Assembly: GCA_016720545.1 (NCBI GenBank)
Contig: JADKKK010000006.1
Location: 303,501-367,500 of the forward strand
Source of the DNA: Myxococcales bacterium
GTDB lineage: Bacteria > Myxococcota_A > Polyangia > Polyangiales > Polyangiaceae
Direction: 5' to 3'
DNA: 64,000 nt
The notes under the pieces were generated by a model that saw nothing but the letters and a program-made list of their open reading frames with translations, was not told the origin of the DNA and made no database searches. Made by a program: the position numbers and the translations under genes. Shown here piece by piece: positions 9,143 to 20,052 of the stretch (within the stretch, counting starts at the first letter, position 1; every line of letters starts with the position of its first letter).

Positions 9143-10195
9143 ATGAAGACCATGCCCCCAACCCGGCTGCGCGAGCGCGCTGCCGCGATCGTCTTCGCCC
9201 TCGGCGTGGGCCTGGGCGTCTCTCCCTGCTGGCTCGTGGGGCTCGAGGGCGTGGCGGTGGCCGCGGGCGCCGACGCGGCCACGGCGCAGGTGCTCTTCGA
9301 AGACGGCAAGCGCCTCGCCGCCGCCTCCAAGTTCGTCGAGGCGTGCCCGAAGTTCGCGGAGAGCCAGCGCCTCGATCCCGCGGCAGGGACGCTCCTACAT
9401 CTCGGAAATTGTTATGAAAAAACAGGCAGAACCGCCAGCGCCTGGGCCACATTTCTGGAGGCGGCGTCGGCCGCGAAGCAGCAGAGCCGTGGCGACTGGG
9501 CCGAGCTCGCCACCGCCCGCGCGGAGGCCCTGCGGCCGAAGCTCGCGCACCTCGCGATCTTCATCGCCGATCGCCCGCCCGGGCTCGTCGTGAAGCGCGA
9601 CGGCACCGTGCTCACCGCCGCGTCGCTGGGCGCACCTTTCCCCGTCGATCCGGGCGCGCACGCCGTCGAGCTCTCCGCCCCCGGCCGCAAGTCGCGCTCG
9701 ATCTCCCGCGTCGTCGGTGACGGCGAGCAGGCCGCGCTGCACGCCCCCTCGCTCGAGCTCGACTCGCCGACGTCGCCCGTCGCCGCGTCCGCCCCGGGGG
9801 CTGCACCGGTCGCGGCGTCGCCGGTCCCCCCTGAGGCGCCCTCGGGCGGCAACGCCACGCTTGGGTACGTGGTCGGGGGCCTCGGCGTCGCGGGCCTCGG
9901 CGTCGGTGCGCTCACGGGGGCGCTCGCGATCGGCAAGAACAACGAGTCGAAGGAGCTCTGTCCGAGCGCCGGCCGCTGCGCGAGCCAGGCCGGGATCGCG
10001 GCGAACGACAGCGCCAAGACGCTCGGCACGGTCTCGACGATCGCGTTCGTCGCGGGTGGCGTCGCGGTCGCGGCCGGCGCGGTGCTGGTGCTCACCTCGG
10101 GCCCGCGAGCGCGCGCGGCCGGCACGGCGAGCGTCTCGGTGGGGCCGGCGGTCGGACCCGAAGGCGCCGGGCTGCTCGTGGGAGGTGCGTTTTGA
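9143..10195 (+). CDS. TPR/PEGA-like envelope protein with two C-terminal membrane spans
   Basis: 350 residues. N-terminal signal or anchor segment (about 13-42), then a TPR-like block (about 47-115, pattern FEDGKRLAAASKFVEACPKF), then a PEGA-like beta module (about 130-195, pattern VDPGAHAVELSAPG), a Pro/Ala linker, and two hydrophobic segments (about 238-262 and 290-315). This architecture is common in myxobacterial genomes next to Ser/Thr kinases, where it is usually annotated hypothetical. The TGA stop overlaps the TTG start of the next gene by four bases, so the two are translationally coupled. Function unknown; envelope location is inferred. Confidence 0.8.
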   Translation: MKTMPPTRLRERAAAIVFALGVGLGVSPCWLVGLEGVAVAAGADAATAQVLFEDGKRLAAASKFVEACPKFAESQRLDPAAGTLLHLGNCYEKTGRTASAWATFLEAASAAKQQSRGDWAELATARAEALRPKLAHLAIFIADRPPGLVVKRDGTVLTAASLGAPFPVDPGAHAVELSAPGRKSRSISRVVGDGEQAALHAPSLELDSPTSPVAASAPGAAPVAASPVPPEAPSGGNATLGYVVGGLGVAGLGVGALTGALAIGKNNESKELCPSAGRCASQAGIAANDSAKTLGTVSTIAFVAGGVAVAAGAVLVLTSGPRARAAGTASVSVGPAVGPEGAGLLVGGAF

Positions 10196-11397
10196 GTCTG
10201 CTTCCTCCCTCCTTCTCCGCGCGCATCACGGCGCTCGCGGTCGCCGGGCTCGCGCTGGGCGCGTGCAACGCGATCATCGGCACGCGCGACCTCACGTTCG
10301 CCGAGGCGCGCGACGCCACGCCCGACGCCCGCGGCGAGCCGCCCGACGCCGAGGCGCCCGACACCGCTGCGCCGGACGTCGAAGCGCCCGACGCGACCGG
10401 CGACGCGTCGACCGACGGGCCGTGCAGCGCCGACCTGGCGACCGACCCGAAGCACTGCGGGCGTTGCGGCCACGATTGCCTCGGCGGCGCGTGCGCGGCC
10501 GGCGTATGCCAATCGTTCGCGCTGTTCCCAAACCAGACCAAGCCGCTCGGAATCACGCTGCTGAACGGCATGCTCTACTGGACCAACTCGGGCACGCACG
10601 AGGTGCGCCGCGGGCGGACCGACGGCACCGACGAGGCGCTGTTCGCCAAGGCGAGCTTCCGGCAGCCTTGGGGCATCACGAACGACGGCGTCAACGTGTA
10701 CTTCGCGGCCGCACGCGACCCCGGCGGCGTGTTCAAGTGCCCCGCGGCGGACTGCCAGGCGGGCCTCCAGCAGCTCACCTCCAACGTGTCGTACGACGTG
10801 GCCGTGAGGGACGGTGTGGCCTTCTTCACCGCCTACCAGGCCGGCACGCTCTCGCGCGTGAGCGTCGCGGGCGCGTCGGAGATGCAGCTCGCGTCGATCA
10901 ACACCCCGTTCCACTTGGCGGTCGACGCGACGCACGCCTACGTCACGAGCAACGAGTTCCACATCGTCCGGGTGCCCCTGGTCGGGGGCGCTCCCTTCGA
11001 CTTCGGTCCCAACCCCGGCGACCTCGCGGGCGGCATCTTCGTGGACGACACGCGCGTGTATTGGAACTACTCGCGGCCCGCCGCGGCGGGCGTAGTGTAC
11101 TCGCAGGCCAAGGCGGGTGGCGCGCCCACCCAGTATGGCAACTCGGCGCGAAGCCCGCTGGCGAACGTCGCCGACAAGGAGCGCGTGTATTGGGTCACGC
11201 TCGGTGAGAGCGGCGTCGAGGCCGACCGCGTCGACGGCAAGCTCCTTACGTGCCCCATCGCGGGCTGCACCACGCCCACCGTGCTCGCGAGCGATCTCCG
11301 GAACGGCTCCGCGATCGCGCAAGATGAGCGCGCGCTCTACGTCGCGGAGATTGGCGCGAGCGGACCGGGCTCCATCCGCAAGATCGCGAAGCCTTGA
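10192..11397 (+). CDS. Lipoprotein with Cys cluster and propeller-like repeats
   Basis: 401 residues from a TTG start that overlaps the previous stop. A lipoprotein signal ends at C25 (ALGAC). An Ala/Asp/Pro-rich spacer follows, then a short Cys-rich motif (about 81-107, HCGRCGHDC) that is frequent in myxobacterial surface proteins. From about 115 on there are repeated blades with YWTN, VYFAA, AFFTA and VYWNYS type strands, like the six-bladed propeller repeats of LDL-receptor YWTD type or NHL proteins. It is probably an outer-membrane lipoprotein that binds something through the propeller; the ligand is unknown. Coupling to the TPR/PEGA protein suggests they act together. Confidence 0.82.
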   Translation: MSLLPPSFSARITALAVAGLALGACNAIIGTRDLTFAEARDATPDARGEPPDAEAPDTAAPDVEAPDATGDASTDGPCSADLATDPKHCGRCGHDCLGGACAAGVCQSFALFPNQTKPLGITLLNGMLYWTNSGTHEVRRGRTDGTDEALFAKASFRQPWGITNDGVNVYFAAARDPGGVFKCPAADCQAGLQQLTSNVSYDVAVRDGVAFFTAYQAGTLSRVSVAGASEMQLASINTPFHLAVDATHAYVTSNEFHIVRVPLVGGAPFDFGPNPGDLAGGIFVDDTRVYWNYSRPAAAGVVYSQAKAGGAPTQYGNSARSPLANVADKERVYWVTLGESGVEADRVDGKLLTCPIAGCTTPTVLASDLRNGSAIAQDERALYVAEIGASGPGSIRKIAKP

Positions 11398-11447
11398 GCG
11401 CCAGCGTTCCGTGCATACATCGCCCGACATCCTGCTAGGGTGGCCGG

Positions 11448-13172
11448 ATGACGCGCATTTCCAGCACCTTCGACGTCGTGGAGACCCCCGCAGGGCGTGA
11501 GCTCCGCATCGCGGTGACCGGGCTCGACGTGCTGCGCAGCCCCGCCATCAACCGCGGCACCGCGTTCACGCGGGCGGAGCGCGAGCTGCTCGATCTCGAC
11601 GGGCTCCTCCCGCCCCACGAGAGCACCCTCGACGAGCAGCTCGGCCGCATGATCGCCGAGTATGCGGAGCTGACGACGCCGCTCGCGAAGAACCAGTTTC
11701 TACGCGCCCTCCAGGACCGCAACGAGACGCTCTTCTATGCGCTGCTGTCGCGGCACGTGGAGGAGATGATGCCCATCGTCTACACGCCCACCGTCGGGGA
11801 GGCGATCCAGGCCTACTCGCGCCTCTTCAAGACGCCGCGCGGCCTCACGTTCTCGCCGCGCAACATCGCCCGCGTCGACGGCATCCTCGCGAGCCACCCC
11901 CGCGAGGACGTGCGCATGATCGTCGCCACGGACTCGTCGGCGATCTTGGGGATTGGCGACCAAGGCTATGGTGGCATCGGCATCGCGATAGGCAAGCTCG
12001 CGCTCTACGCGCTCGGGGGACTTGCGCCGTACCACGCGCTCCCGACGAGCCTCGACGTGGGCACGAACCGCGTGTCGCTGCGCGAGGACCCCCTCTACCT
12101 CGGGCTCCGCGAGCCCCGCATCGTCGGCGACGACTACTTCGCGCTCACCGACGCCTTCGTCGCCGGCGTGAAGAAGCGGTATCCGCGCGCCGTCCTGCAG
12201 TGGGAGGACCTCTCGAAGGACACGGCGTTCGACGTGCTCGAGCGCTACCGCGACGTGCTGCCCAGCTTCAACGACGACATTCAGGGCACGGGCGCGGTCG
12301 CGCTCGCCGGTCTGCTCACGGCCGCGCGCCTCCGCGGCACGCGCATCGAAGACGACGTCTACGTGATCCACGGCGCCGGAGCCGGCGGCGCGGGCGTGGC
12401 GAGCGCCATCGTCGAGGGCCTGGTGGACGCGGGTCTCGCGCCCGAGGCCGCGTCGGCGCGCGTGTTCGTGCTCGACTCCAAGGGCCTGCTCACCCGCGAC
12501 CGCACCCTGGAGCCCTACAAGCGAGCCCTCGCGCAGCCCGATGTCGTGTATTCTGCATGGAACATCGCGGGCGAGGTGCCCACGCTCCTCGAGACGATCC
12601 GCGGGGCGCGGGCGACCGTGCTCGTCGGCCTCTCGGGGCAGCCGGGCGCCTTTGACGAGGCCGCCGTGCGGGCGGTCGGAGAGAACGCGGCCCGCCCGGT
12701 GGTCTTCCCGCTCTCGAACCCCACGACGAGCTGCGAGGCGCTGCCGGAGGACGTGTACCGGTGGCTGGGCGCGCGGGCGGTGGTGTGCACGGGGTCGCCG
12801 TTCGCGCCGGTCACCCTGCCCGACGGGGAGGTCCGGCCGGTGGGCCAGGGCAACAACGCCTTCATCTTCCCGGGTCTTGGCATGGGCGCCACGCTCACTT
12901 GCGCGCGGAAGATCACGGGCGGCATGGTGCTCGCGGCGGCGCACGCGCTCGACGCCTACACCACGAGGTTTCACCTCGCCGACGGGCGCATCTATCCCCC
13001 CGTCTCGGAGCTCCACGCGGTGTCGTTGTTCGTCGCCGCGAGGGTCGCGAAGCAGGCGCTCGAGGAGGGAGTCGCGGCTCGGGACGACCTCCCGCGAGAT
13101 CTCGACAGGCTCCACGCCCTGGCGACCGCGGCCGCCTACCGGCCCGAGTACCTGCCCATCGCGCGCGGCTAG
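11448..13172 (+). CDS. maeA: NAD-dependent malic enzyme
   Basis: 574 residues, close to the 565 of E. coli MaeA. It decarboxylates malate to pyruvate with reduction of NAD. The malic-enzyme signature VYTPTVG is at 111-117 with the catalytic Tyr112; Lys183 sits in IGKLALY; the metal and substrate region FNDDIQGTGA is near 272-281; the dinucleotide loop GAGAGGAG follows at about 306-313. The pattern TDSSAILGIGDQGYGG (161-176) is diagnostic of the large-subunit family. ATG start. The stop codon lies inside the left arm of a 160-bp palindrome, which probably ends the transcript. Confidence 0.96.
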   Translation: MTRISSTFDVVETPAGRELRIAVTGLDVLRSPAINRGTAFTRAERELLDLDGLLPPHESTLDEQLGRMIAEYAELTTPLAKNQFLRALQDRNETLFYALLSRHVEEMMPIVYTPTVGEAIQAYSRLFKTPRGLTFSPRNIARVDGILASHPREDVRMIVATDSSAILGIGDQGYGGIGIAIGKLALYALGGLAPYHALPTSLDVGTNRVSLREDPLYLGLREPRIVGDDYFALTDAFVAGVKKRYPRAVLQWEDLSKDTAFDVLERYRDVLPSFNDDIQGTGAVALAGLLTAARLRGTRIEDDVYVIHGAGAGGAGVASAIVEGLVDAGLAPEAASARVFVLDSKGLLTRDRTLEPYKRALAQPDVVYSAWNIAGEVPTLLETIRGARATVLVGLSGQPGAFDEAAVRAVGENAARPVVFPLSNPTTSCEALPEDVYRWLGARAVVCTGSPFAPVTLPDGEVRPVGQGNNAFIFPGLGMGATLTCARKITGGMVLAAAHALDAYTTRFHLADGRIYPPVSELHAVSLFVAARVAKQALEEGVAARDDLPRDLDRLHALATAAAYRPEYLPIARG

Positions 13173-13328
13173 AGCGCCGAACCGCTTGATGACCGAGGAT
13201 TTTCGCCGAGTTGCGAGCCGTGCGAGGCGCGACGACGAGTCCTACTGCTGCTAGGCGAGGAGGAGCAACGAAGTACGGCGACGTAAATCGGCGAAAAGCC
13301 GACCGAATCAAGCGGTTCGGCGCTCTAG
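13169..13328. repeat. 160-bp imperfect palindrome
   Basis: The outer arms 13169-13190 and 13307-13328 are a perfect 22-bp inverted repeat. Inside them the arms stay recognisably complementary (for example TTTTCGCCGA against TCGGCGAAAA) nearly to the centre at about 13248, so the whole interval can fold into one long hairpin. It overlaps the stop codon of the malic enzyme gene and fills the gap to the CapA-like gene. It may be a foldback mobile element or a bidirectional transcription end; no coding frame of interest is inside. A different sequence from the other foldback element in this window. Confidence 0.8.
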
Positions 13329-13382
13329 CTGGAGCGCCACCCGCCCGCGTGCGCCAGGGCGGGAGTGCGCTATACCTCGGCC

Positions 13383-14585
13383 ATGATGCCCGCCAAGAGC
13401 CTCCGCCCCACCCCGCTCGCCTCGATCGCGGCGCTCGTCACGCTGGTCTCGATCGCCGCCTTGCCCGAGGTCGGCTGCGCGGTGAACCTCACCGCCGACG
13501 GCGCCGACGACCCGGGCGGCGGCGAGTCGGGCGACGCGGAGGACGCGGTCGGCGTGCCCATCACCGAGCCCGACGAGACCGACACGGCGTCCACGCTCGC
13601 CGCGGCGCCGCTCGACGTGCGCGCGGTCGAGGGGCTCTTCGACGTACGCGGCGTGGGCGACAGCGCGTGGTCGCGCACGCACCAGAAGGAGCCCATCGCG
13701 GCCGAGTTCGGCAAGGCGCTCGATCGCTTCGACGCCACCGGCAAGGCGTACCGAGGCCATGTAGGCTACATCAACTGGGAGACCGTGGTCGGCGAGCGCT
13801 GCGAGACCTTCGACAGCGTGTACACCCCGGGCAAGTCGTACGCGTTCGTGTCGCGCGCGGACAACCTGAAGCAGGCCATGGACCGCGGGTTCAACCTCGT
13901 GGGGCTCTCGAACAACCACTCGCGCGACTGCACGTCGCCCGACGGCGAGGCCATGACCGCCCAAGCCACGGCGGCGCTCGCCGACGCGAAGCACGCGTTC
14001 CACGGCGTGGGCGACGCGGGGCGCAAGAACGACGTGAAGGTGACGACGTTCGTAGCCCAGGGAAAATCGATCCGCGTCGCGTTCGGCAGCCTCTACCTGG
14101 GGAGCCGACGCGCGTGCACCGGGTCGGTGTGCGCGAACGACAAGCGCGCGCTGTTCGAGAACCTCCGCGGCGCCGCTGCCGATCTGCGCGTCGTCGCCAT
14201 CCACAGCATGAACGGGACCACCCAAGACGAGCTCGTGCACGCGGGCATCGAGTTCGTCAAGTCGTACGACGGCGACGTCGTGTTCGGCAGCGGCCCCCAC
14301 GTGTGGAAGCCCGTGCGCGTCGTGCGCAAGCAGAGCGGCAAGACCGGCGTTATCTTCGAGAGCCTCGGCAACTTCCTCCACCCGAACCTCGCGGCCCAGC
14401 AGAAGAACTACATCGGGCGCGCGCTGTTCGACCCGAACGCGCTGGTCCTTCGGCAGGTGCAGGTCATTCCCGTGTACAATACAGGTTCCGACGTGAAGTT
14501 CTCCACGGCCGATCTGCGCACCTTGCCGTCGAACCTGAAGCTCAAGACCTCCGAGCGCGGCGGTTTCGCGAACGTCAAGCCGTAG
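13383..14585 (+). CDS. CapA-like (PGA_cap) metallophosphatase-fold lipoprotein
   Basis: 400 residues from the ATG at 13383; an in-frame GTG six codons earlier is less likely. A hydrophobic N-terminus ends at C32 in a weak lipobox, followed by an acidic linker to about residue 75. The rest follows CapA/PGA_cap order: GD at 92-93, NWE at 131-133 (usual NLE), NNH at 177-179 with D182, an IHSMNG segment in place of the usual HWG, GSGPHV (usual GHHPHV) and SLGNF. The family is known from poly-gamma-glutamate capsule synthesis and has a calcineurin-like fold. Two usual metal-site positions are substituted, so activity may differ. No other capsule genes are nearby. Confidence 0.82.
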   Translation: MMPAKSLRPTPLASIAALVTLVSIAALPEVGCAVNLTADGADDPGGGESGDAEDAVGVPITEPDETDTASTLAAAPLDVRAVEGLFDVRGVGDSAWSRTHQKEPIAAEFGKALDRFDATGKAYRGHVGYINWETVVGERCETFDSVYTPGKSYAFVSRADNLKQAMDRGFNLVGLSNNHSRDCTSPDGEAMTAQATAALADAKHAFHGVGDAGRKNDVKVTTFVAQGKSIRVAFGSLYLGSRRACTGSVCANDKRALFENLRGAAADLRVVAIHSMNGTTQDELVHAGIEFVKSYDGDVVFGSGPHVWKPVRVVRKQSGKTGVIFESLGNFLHPNLAAQQKNYIGRALFDPNALVLRQVQVIPVYNTGSDVKFSTADLRTLPSNLKLKTSERGGFANVKP

Positions 14586-14654
14586 CGGTCTTACTGCCTC
14601 GGCGAAGGCCACAATAGTTGGCCCTCACGGCCCGGATCGTCTATCGACAGGGGG

Positions 14655-14661
14655 AAGGAGG
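14655..14661 (+). promoter_or_regulatory. Strong Shine-Dalgarno of the Tat esterase gene
   Basis: AAGGAGG five bases before the ATG at 14667. It fixes the start codon and is one of the few near-consensus ribosome sites in the window. Confidence 0.8.
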
Positions 14662-14666
14662 CCGAC

Positions 14667-15640
14667 ATGGAGAAGACACCCTCGCGACGCGCGTTCCTCG
14701 GCCTCGCCGGCGGCGCGGCCGCTCTCCTCGCGGCGCCTGGCCGCGCCGAGGCCTCGATTGGCCTCGACCGCGTGAGCTCGAGCGCGCTCGGCACCACGCT
14801 CGCGCTCACCCTCCCGAGCGCGCCGTTCCCGAGCGGCGGCTCCGGCTACACCGACTCCACGGTGTGGGTGTTCGTGCCGCGCCACTTCCGCCCCTCCGGC
14901 CACGAGATCCCCATGCTCGTGCACTTCCACGGGCACAGCACCACGGCCGAGCACGCGATGGCCGCGCACAAGCTCCGCGAGCAGCTCGCGGCGAGCCGGC
15001 AGGACGCCATCCTCGTCGTTCCGCAGGGCCCGGTGAACGCCTCCGACTCGTCGTGCGGCAAGCTGGAGTCGCCCGGCACGTTCGCGAGGCTCACGTCCGA
15101 GGTGCTGGTCGGCCTCGGCACGCGCGACGCCACGCGCGCGCTCCGCACGAGCGCGTTCCAGCGGTCCCGCGTGGGCCGCGTGTGCCTCTCCGCGCACTCG
15201 GGCGGCTACCACGCGGCCGCGCAGTGCGTCCGCCACGGCGGAGTGGGCATCAACGAGGTCTATCTCTTCGACGCGCTGTACGCCGACGCCGACGTGTTCC
15301 GCGACTGGGTGCTCCGCGGCAAGGGCAAGCCGCCGCGAAGCCGCCACAAGCTCGTGTCGTACACCGCCGGCGGCAACACCGAGAAGGTGAGCGAGTGGCT
15401 CTTCGGGGAGCTCGAGCGCGGCGGCGTCCGCGTCGAGCGCGAGAAGGTCGAGGGCAGCATCTCGCGCCAGGCCCTCACGCGGGCCGAGGCGGTGCTCGTG
15501 AAGACCGCCAACGCGCACGGCGCCGTCGCCTTCGAGACCAGCGCGCTCCGCGACTGCCTGTACGCGTCGTCGCTACCTCGTCACCTCGACTCCAACTGGT
15601 TCTCTGCCAAGCGCGGCGCCCGCCCCATCGAGCGCGTCCG

Positions 15641-15644
<4 letters not shown>
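14667..15644 (+). CDS. Tat-exported alpha/beta-hydrolase-like esterase
   Basis: 325 residues. The N-terminus carries a twin-arginine signal (SRRAFLG, Arg7-Arg8) followed by a hydrophobic Ala/Leu stretch and likely cleavage after ALAAPGRAEA-type residues near 29. The mature part shows an alpha/beta-hydrolase order: LVHFHGH at 84-90 (oxyanion region), a nucleophile elbow AHSGG with Ser178, and a possible acid in FDALYAD and His in NAHGA. The substrate is not evident; the fold suits a secreted esterase, lipase or depolymerase. The TAG stop is the central part of a CTAG that marks the left end of the foldback element, so the insertion leaves the gene intact. Confidence 0.82.
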
Positions 15645-17298
<1,654 letters not shown>

Positions 17299-17299
17299 C

Positions 17300-17506
17300 C
17301 CCGCGAAGGTTGTGTGCGGAGTCTCGCCCGGTCCCGACGGCGTCGCCTTCGTCGGCGGCGTGCTCGCCGGCGCGAACAGCCCTACGCACGGAAACTACTC
17401 GTACCAGGACATCACCCTCAAGACGACCGGCGCCACGTCCATCACCGTCACCGGGCTCACGGGGGCAGGCTGGGGGCTCGCGGGCGCCTCGCACGACTGC
17501 GGGTGA
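17300..17506 (+). pseudogene. Possible C-terminal gene fragment beside the foldback element
   Basis: An open frame runs from the right edge of the element to a TGA at 17506, about 68 codons with high GC3. The product has a beta-rich, Gly/Thr-rich look (TTGATSITVTGLTGAGWG) and ends HDCG, as in secreted proteins, but no start codon with a ribosome site is present. It could be the end of a gene cut by the element, or the end of a gene whose front was lost at an assembly join in the G-rich block. Confidence 0.4.
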
Positions 17507-17562
17507 CGGCGGCGTCTTCTGGTCTCGACACGCCGCGAGCGCCCGCTGGATAATGCGCGCCC

Positions 17563-19131
17563 ATGAAGCACGCCTCGTCCCCCCTGCTGTCGCTCAGCGT
17601 CGCTCTCGCGCTCTCCTCGGCGGTCGTCGTCTCCGCCTGCGGCGCGCCACCCGCGCCCGGGGGCGCCGGGAAGCTCGCCGACAAGACCTTCGCGGGGCAG
17701 AACCGCTGCAACCCTAAGAACCACGATCGTCCGTTCATCGTCGAGTGGGACGCGACCGACCAGTCGACCTTCCAGTCGTACGCCGCCAACGACATCGTCG
17801 TCGTGAAGTACGAGGGCTGCGAGATGAAGGTCCTCGACGGCTGCCGCAACGACGCGGTGAAGGGCGACGGCGGTTCGTACGCACCGGTGCAGTGGACGAG
17901 CGGCGGCGTCGAGATCCTCGACATCCACGACCAGACCGAGCTCTACGCCAAGCTGCCCCTTGGCGCGGCCACGCTGAGCGGCAAAGTCGAGAGCGGCGAG
18001 AAGCTGCACATGGAATATTACGTGAGTGGTACACGCACCGCCACGCGCGACTCGGTGTTCCGCAAGGACCTCGAGAAGAACCCGCGCTGCGCAGGCGCCA
18101 CGCACTTCGTCTACGCGTACAACCTCGGCGCCTTCGCGATCGCCACGCAGTCGAACCTGAAGGGGGAGGTCCACGGCTCGTACCTCGGCTTCGGCGCGGG
18201 TGGCAGCAAGGCCAACGAGACCAAGACCGACAAGAAGGGCGGCGAGCTCTCCGCGTGCAAGGCGGACTCGGCCAAAGAGGTCGACTCGTGCAAGGTGCCC
18301 ATTCGCCTCACGATGCGCGAGATTTCCCCGGGCGAGAGCCCCACGAAGGCCGCCGGCGTGGGGCCGGTGAGCGACCAGTCCCTGAACGCGGTGGGCGCTC
18401 TCCAGGCGACGAGCGACGCCGAGAAGAAGGCCGTCGCGCTCTTGCAGTCGGCGCAGTCCAAGAAGCAGTCGGGCGACGGCAAGGGCTGCCTCGCCGATCT
18501 CGACGCCCACGATGTCCAAGATCCACGCCCGGGCGGCCTCTCCACGGCCCCCGCGAGCGGCAAGAACGCCGGGCTGCGCGCCGAGTGCGTCATGCTCTCC
18601 GGGCAGTGCGAGGCGGGCAAGGTCGCGTTCCGCAAGGCGCTCGAGGCCACGAAGAGCGGGGAGATCGGGCCCGACCGCATGGACGCGATCGTGCAGGCCG
18701 AGGCCGGGCAGTGGTGCCGCGGTGCGAACATGGGCGACAAGGACAAGTTCGCGGCGGCGGGCCAGACGCTGACCGCGGGTGGCACGGGCACCCAGACGAA
18801 GAGCGTCGCCCAGTGCCAAGAAGCGTTCGACACCTGGATGCGGCTCCGCCCTCGCATGGACCCGAAGCCCAAGCTCGACGCCGTCACGGCCACGGCCGTC
18901 GGGTGCTTCGCCAAGGCGGGCGACTGCGGCGCCGCCTGGAGGGCCTACAGGGCCATCAACGACGCCAAGGAGCCCGGCCCCGAGCGGCGCGAGCCCGCGC
19001 GTGGGAAGCGGCCCGAGCGAGTGACCCACGGCCCGAGCCCCGACGGCTGGAAGGGCTACACCGAGGAGGAGACGCGGCGCGCGTTCGATGGTCTGAGCGA
19101 GAGCATGGGCCCGTCGTGCAAGGGCAAGTGA
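17563..19131 (+). CDS. Conserved-type lipoprotein of unknown function
   Basis: 522 residues with a lipoprotein signal ending VSAC at C26. The mature part begins with a globular domain (about 40-250) rich in Lys, Asp and Gly with scattered Cys (CNPKNH, CEMKVLDGC) and strands such as DIVVVKYEG; then a hinge (about 255-300) and a helical half (about 300-520) with TPR-like periodicity and several more Cys residues. Large lipoproteins of this build are common in myxobacteria, but I do not recognise a named family. ATG start; it stands alone between the foldback element and two small convergent genes. Confidence 0.75.
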   Translation: MKHASSPLLSLSVALALSSAVVVSACGAPPAPGGAGKLADKTFAGQNRCNPKNHDRPFIVEWDATDQSTFQSYAANDIVVVKYEGCEMKVLDGCRNDAVKGDGGSYAPVQWTSGGVEILDIHDQTELYAKLPLGAATLSGKVESGEKLHMEYYVSGTRTATRDSVFRKDLEKNPRCAGATHFVYAYNLGAFAIATQSNLKGEVHGSYLGFGAGGSKANETKTDKKGGELSACKADSAKEVDSCKVPIRLTMREISPGESPTKAAGVGPVSDQSLNAVGALQATSDAEKKAVALLQSAQSKKQSGDGKGCLADLDAHDVQDPRPGGLSTAPASGKNAGLRAECVMLSGQCEAGKVAFRKALEATKSGEIGPDRMDAIVQAEAGQWCRGANMGDKDKFAAAGQTLTAGGTGTQTKSVAQCQEAFDTWMRLRPRMDPKPKLDAVTATAVGCFAKAGDCGAAWRAYRAINDAKEPGPERREPARGKRPERVTHGPSPDGWKGYTEEETRRAFDGLSESMGPSCKGK

Positions 19132-19250
19132 GCGGCGGTCTCCGGGTTGGACGCGCCTTGTTCGTAGAGACGCGGTGGCGCGCGCCGAGGCTCGGGCGGG
19201 CGCAGCGTCGAGAGACGTAGGGTAGGTTCATCCATCGGCCCGCGAAGCGG

Positions 19251-19499
19251 TCAGCCGAACAGCGCGCGCGCGCCCAGGTAGGCGACCAGGGCGATCGCGG
19301 CCGCGATCGCGCGCCGCTTGAGACCGGCGCGAAAGCCGAGCACGACGCCGATCGGAAGCACCGCGAGCGCGAGCACGCCCTCAAGTCGGCGGCCGGATCG
19401 CGCGAGGCCGACCGCGAGCGCGACCGCGAGCGTACACGTCGCCGCGAACGTCACGACGACGATCCCGAAGGCGAGAGGTGGAGGCACGAGCGCGCTCAT
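19251..19499 (-). CDS. Small two-to-three-span membrane protein
   Basis: 82 residues from the ATG at 19499. Hydrophobic segments at about 8-32, 40-58 and 63-80, separated by short basic loops (RSGRR and KRR). No motif points to a function. It follows the WxxGxW lipoprotein gene on the same strand with a 25-base gap, so they are probably co-transcribed. The upstream extension of the frame overlaps that gene and is not used. Confidence 0.55.
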   Translation of the reverse strand: MSALVPPPLAFGIVVVTFAATCTLAVALAVGLARSGRRLEGVLALAVLPIGVVLGFRAGLKRRAIAAAIALVAYLGARALFG

Positions 19500-19524
19500 T
19501 TCATGTGGCTCGCGGAGATCGCGC

Positions 19525-20046
19525 TCATCGCGCGCCGCCGTCACGCGGCAGGTCGCCTTCCCGGAGATCGCGGCCCACGTCTTCCTCTTCGCCGACATCG
19601 TTGAACACGGTCGTGCGTGAGGCCGGCGCCGTCGCGATGGGCGGAGGCTCGGGGAGCTCCCCGCCGCTCGCGTCGAGCCACTTGCCCGGCGCGAAGTAGA
19701 GCTGGGCGTCGGCCCCGCGCACCTCGGTCCACGGGGCGTACCGCGCACCTCGAGGCGGCACGACCCAGCGACCCCGGCGCCAACGCGCGCGCTTCCCCTG
19801 GAACGTCCACTCGCCGTCGAGCCACACCACGCCTTCGACGCGGGGACGGGTGGGGATGAGCTCCGTCTTGGCCGGAGGAGGAGGCGTCGTTATCGGCACG
19901 AGATCGGTCACCTGGTGCGTCACGAGCGTGGGTCGCGGCACGGCAGGCGCTCCGCACCCGACTGGCGCGAGCGCGAGCGTGGCGAGCGCGACGAGCGCCG
20001 GCGATCCGAGCCCGGCGCTGCCGAGGATGGTGCGGACCGAGGGCAC
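19525..20046 (-). CDS. WxxGxW-type (YXWGXW) lipoprotein
   Basis: 173 residues from a GTG at 20046. A lipoprotein-like signal ends at C31 (PVGC). A Pro/Thr linker is followed by a Trp-rich repeat region (about 73-105) with LDGEWTF, RWRRGRW and YAPWTEVR, the hallmark of small secreted YXWGXW repeat proteins, here with an added acidic C-terminus. Function unknown. It is divergent from tamA with only six bases between the start codons, so their promoters must overlap each other's coding regions. Confidence 0.7.
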   Translation of the reverse strand: MPSVRTILGSAGLGSPALVALATLALAPVGCGAPAVPRPTLVTHQVTDLVPITTPPPPAKTELIPTRPRVEGVVWLDGEWTFQGKRARWRRGRWVVPPRGARYAPWTEVRGADAQLYFAPGKWLDASGGELPEPPPIATAPASRTTVFNDVGEEEDVGRDLREGDLPRDGGAR

Positions 20047-20052
20047 GCGGCC

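Noticed and set aside
6601..9330. Minus-strand extension of the polytopic membrane gene over the double kinase
   Set aside because: The plus-strand kinase has full motifs; the minus frame is an open shadow of high-GC codons.
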